Notes under the pieces: generated by a model
The model's database searches: none
Seen by the model: the letters and a program-made list of their open reading frames with translations, nothing else
Told to the model about the DNA's origin: nothing
Shown here: positions 14,999 through 15,797 of the stretch, one piece after another
How the letters are laid out: each line of letters starts with the position of its first letter
Position numbering within the stretch: the first letter of the stretch is position 1
Assembly (NCBI GenBank): GCA_964364855.1
Contig: CAYINU010000046.1
Span: 1 to 15,797, forward strand
Source of the DNA: CAYINU01 sp964364855
GTDB taxonomy: Bacteria; Margulisbacteria; Marinamargulisbacteria; CAYINU01
Length of the DNA stretch: 15,797 bases
Direction: 5' to 3'
Position numbers and translations under genes: made by a program

Positions 14999-15730
14999 TC
15001 AGCAACCAAGTGAATTTCCAAACCGGAACTGGTGCAGCAAGATACCAGTGGCCACAGAGACATTGAGTGAGCCGACCTTGCCAACCATCGGGATGTGGAT
15101 AGCCTCGTCGAGTGTAGCCTGGACGAGGCGAGAGATGCCGGCATGCTCGTTGCCCACAACCAGCACCGCGGGGAAATTAGGCCGGAAGTCTTTGATCGAC
15201 TTGCCGCGATTGGAATCCGCCCCATAGATCCAAAAGCCTTTTTCTTTGAGCTGAGTCAGGCTGCGGGACAAATTGGTCACTCGCACCACTTGGAGATGAT
15301 GAATGGCCCCGGCAGAGGCTTTGATGACGCTTGGCGTTACCGACACGTTCCGGTCTTTTGGAAACAAAACCGCTTTGGCACCAAACACCTCGCAGGATCG
15401 CAAAATGGCACCCATGTTGTTTGGGTCCTCCAGATGATCCAGGGCGACAATGAGGTCGTAATCCGGGGCCGTGGGCAAGAATTTTTCCCAGTCCAATAAG
15501 GCTGTGCCGCGCATGTAGGCCACCAAGCCCTGGGCATGACGACTCCGTGAGGCATGCACTTCGAAGTCCCGGGTGGGCACCACCTGAATGCCAATCCCTT
15601 TTTCCTCGGCCATCCGCAAGATAGACTGAACGTGGTGGTCGCCACGCCGTTTGTAGTCAACGACGAGACGCTCGATGTCTTGCCCAGACTGCAACGCTTC
15701 TTTGACCGCCTGTAAGCCACTAACTATCAT
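14999..15730 (-). CDS. rlmB: SpoU-family 23S rRNA 2'-O-methyltransferase (RlmB/TrmH group 3)
   Basis: This 243-residue SPOUT methyltransferase is most like RlmB, which methylates the ribose of G2251 in 23S rRNA using S-adenosylmethionine. The N-terminal substrate-binding domain begins MIVSGLQAVKEAL, as in the family, and runs to about residue 85. The knotted catalytic domain has motif 1 LDHLEDPNNMGAILRSCEVF (97-116, including the NNxGAIxR Asn and Arg), motif 2 VLVVGNEHAGIS (189-200) and motif 3 IPMVGKVGSLNVSVATGILL (213-232). All are intact. The related TrmH tRNA enzymes differ mainly in the N-terminal domain, which here is of the RlmB type. No Shine-Dalgarno sequence is seen before the ATG at 15730, and a stem-loop lies 24 bases further upstream. 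It is the first gene of the minus-strand block ahead of tRNA-Leu, with its own stop 62 bases before the tRNA. Confidence 0.9.
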   Translation of the reverse strand: MIVSGLQAVKEALQSGQDIERLVVDYKRRGDHHVQSILRMAEEKGIGIQVVPTRDFEVHASRSRHAQGLVAYMRGTALLDWEKFLPTAPDYDLIVALDHLEDPNNMGAILRSCEVFGAKAVLFPKDRNVSVTPSVIKASAGAIHHLQVVRVTNLSRSLTQLKEKGFWIYGADSNRGKSIKDFRPNFPAVLVVGNEHAGISRLVQATLDEAIHIPMVGKVGSLNVSVATGILLHQFRFGNSLGC

Positions 15731-15754
15731 TTTGACTGGGGCTCGCGTCGCCCC

Positions 15755-15780
15755 CTCAATCTGGCAAAGCCAGATTTGAG
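15755..15780. repeat. Strong stem-loop upstream of rlmB
   Basis: CTCAATCTGGC (15755-15765) pairs with GCCAGATTTGAG (15769-15780) around an AAA loop, with one bulged T. No T run follows on either strand, so it is not a standard terminator. It could be a leader structure of rlmB or part of an extragenic repeat continuing past the window edge. Confidence 0.6.
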
Positions 15781-15797
15781 CCTCCCCCTCTCCGGCC

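Noticed and set aside
1..15797. CRISPR arrays, transposases, phage genes, toxin-antitoxin pairs or known defence genes
   Set aside because: No regularly spaced direct repeats, integrase or transposase motifs, or small toxin-like pairs were found. RecJ and the ABC exporter are ordinary housekeeping genes here.

Overview
The window looks like chromosomal core DNA from a diderm (Gram-negative) bacterium. It carries a LolA-like periplasmic protein, an outer-membrane beta-barrel, an MsbA-type lipid exporter, a phosphatidylserine decarboxylase and a peptidoglycan lytic transglycosylase. Base composition is fairly balanced, both tRNAs have an encoded CCA end, and genes are packed tightly. Nothing in the window fixes the phylum, and the marginal similarity of several proteins to their textbook relatives suggests a lineage away from the model proteobacteria (inference). 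No plasmid, phage, CRISPR or transposase signature was seen.

Layout. (1) 1-2835, plus strand: the 3' end of lepA, then pabB and pabC, overlapping one another, for folate precursor synthesis. (2) 2854-3468, minus strand: psd, phosphatidylethanolamine synthesis. (3) 7874-3667, minus strand: a tightly coupled envelope operon of a LolA-like protein, a six-bladed NHL propeller and a large outer-membrane barrel protein. The barrel gene is split by a nine-A run: its ATG and signal peptide are in one frame and the rest of the protein in the -1 frame. (4) 8095-9690, plus strand, divergent from that operon: a FlgF/FlgG-type flagellar rod protein that unexpectedly carries a Sec signal peptide, then an armadillo-repeat protein. 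(5) 9720-10928, plus: tRNA-Val(GAC), a terminator, then mltG. (6) 15730-10931, minus: rlmB, tRNA-Leu(CAA), msbA and recJ, with recJ and mltG converging two bases apart.

Two points deserve most attention. First, the A9 frameshift (6168-6176) separates a perfectly good signal peptide from a barrel protein that ends in the Phe typical of BAM substrates. It may be programmed slippage, phase variation or a one-base sequence error. Second, the first genes of three transcription units (psd, the FlgG-like gene and mltG) have a -10-like hexamer 6-8 bases before the start codon and no Shine-Dalgarno sequence. This predicts leaderless or nearly leaderless mRNAs, while downstream genes (ARM protein, msbA, recJ) have Shine-Dalgarno sequences.

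No intergenic stretch exceeds 300 bases. The longest, about 200 bases each, are 3469-3666 (psd promoter plus a 12-bp inverted repeat) and 7875-8094 (divergent promoters plus a REP-like palindrome). All function calls come from reading the translated sequence by eye; no database search was made.
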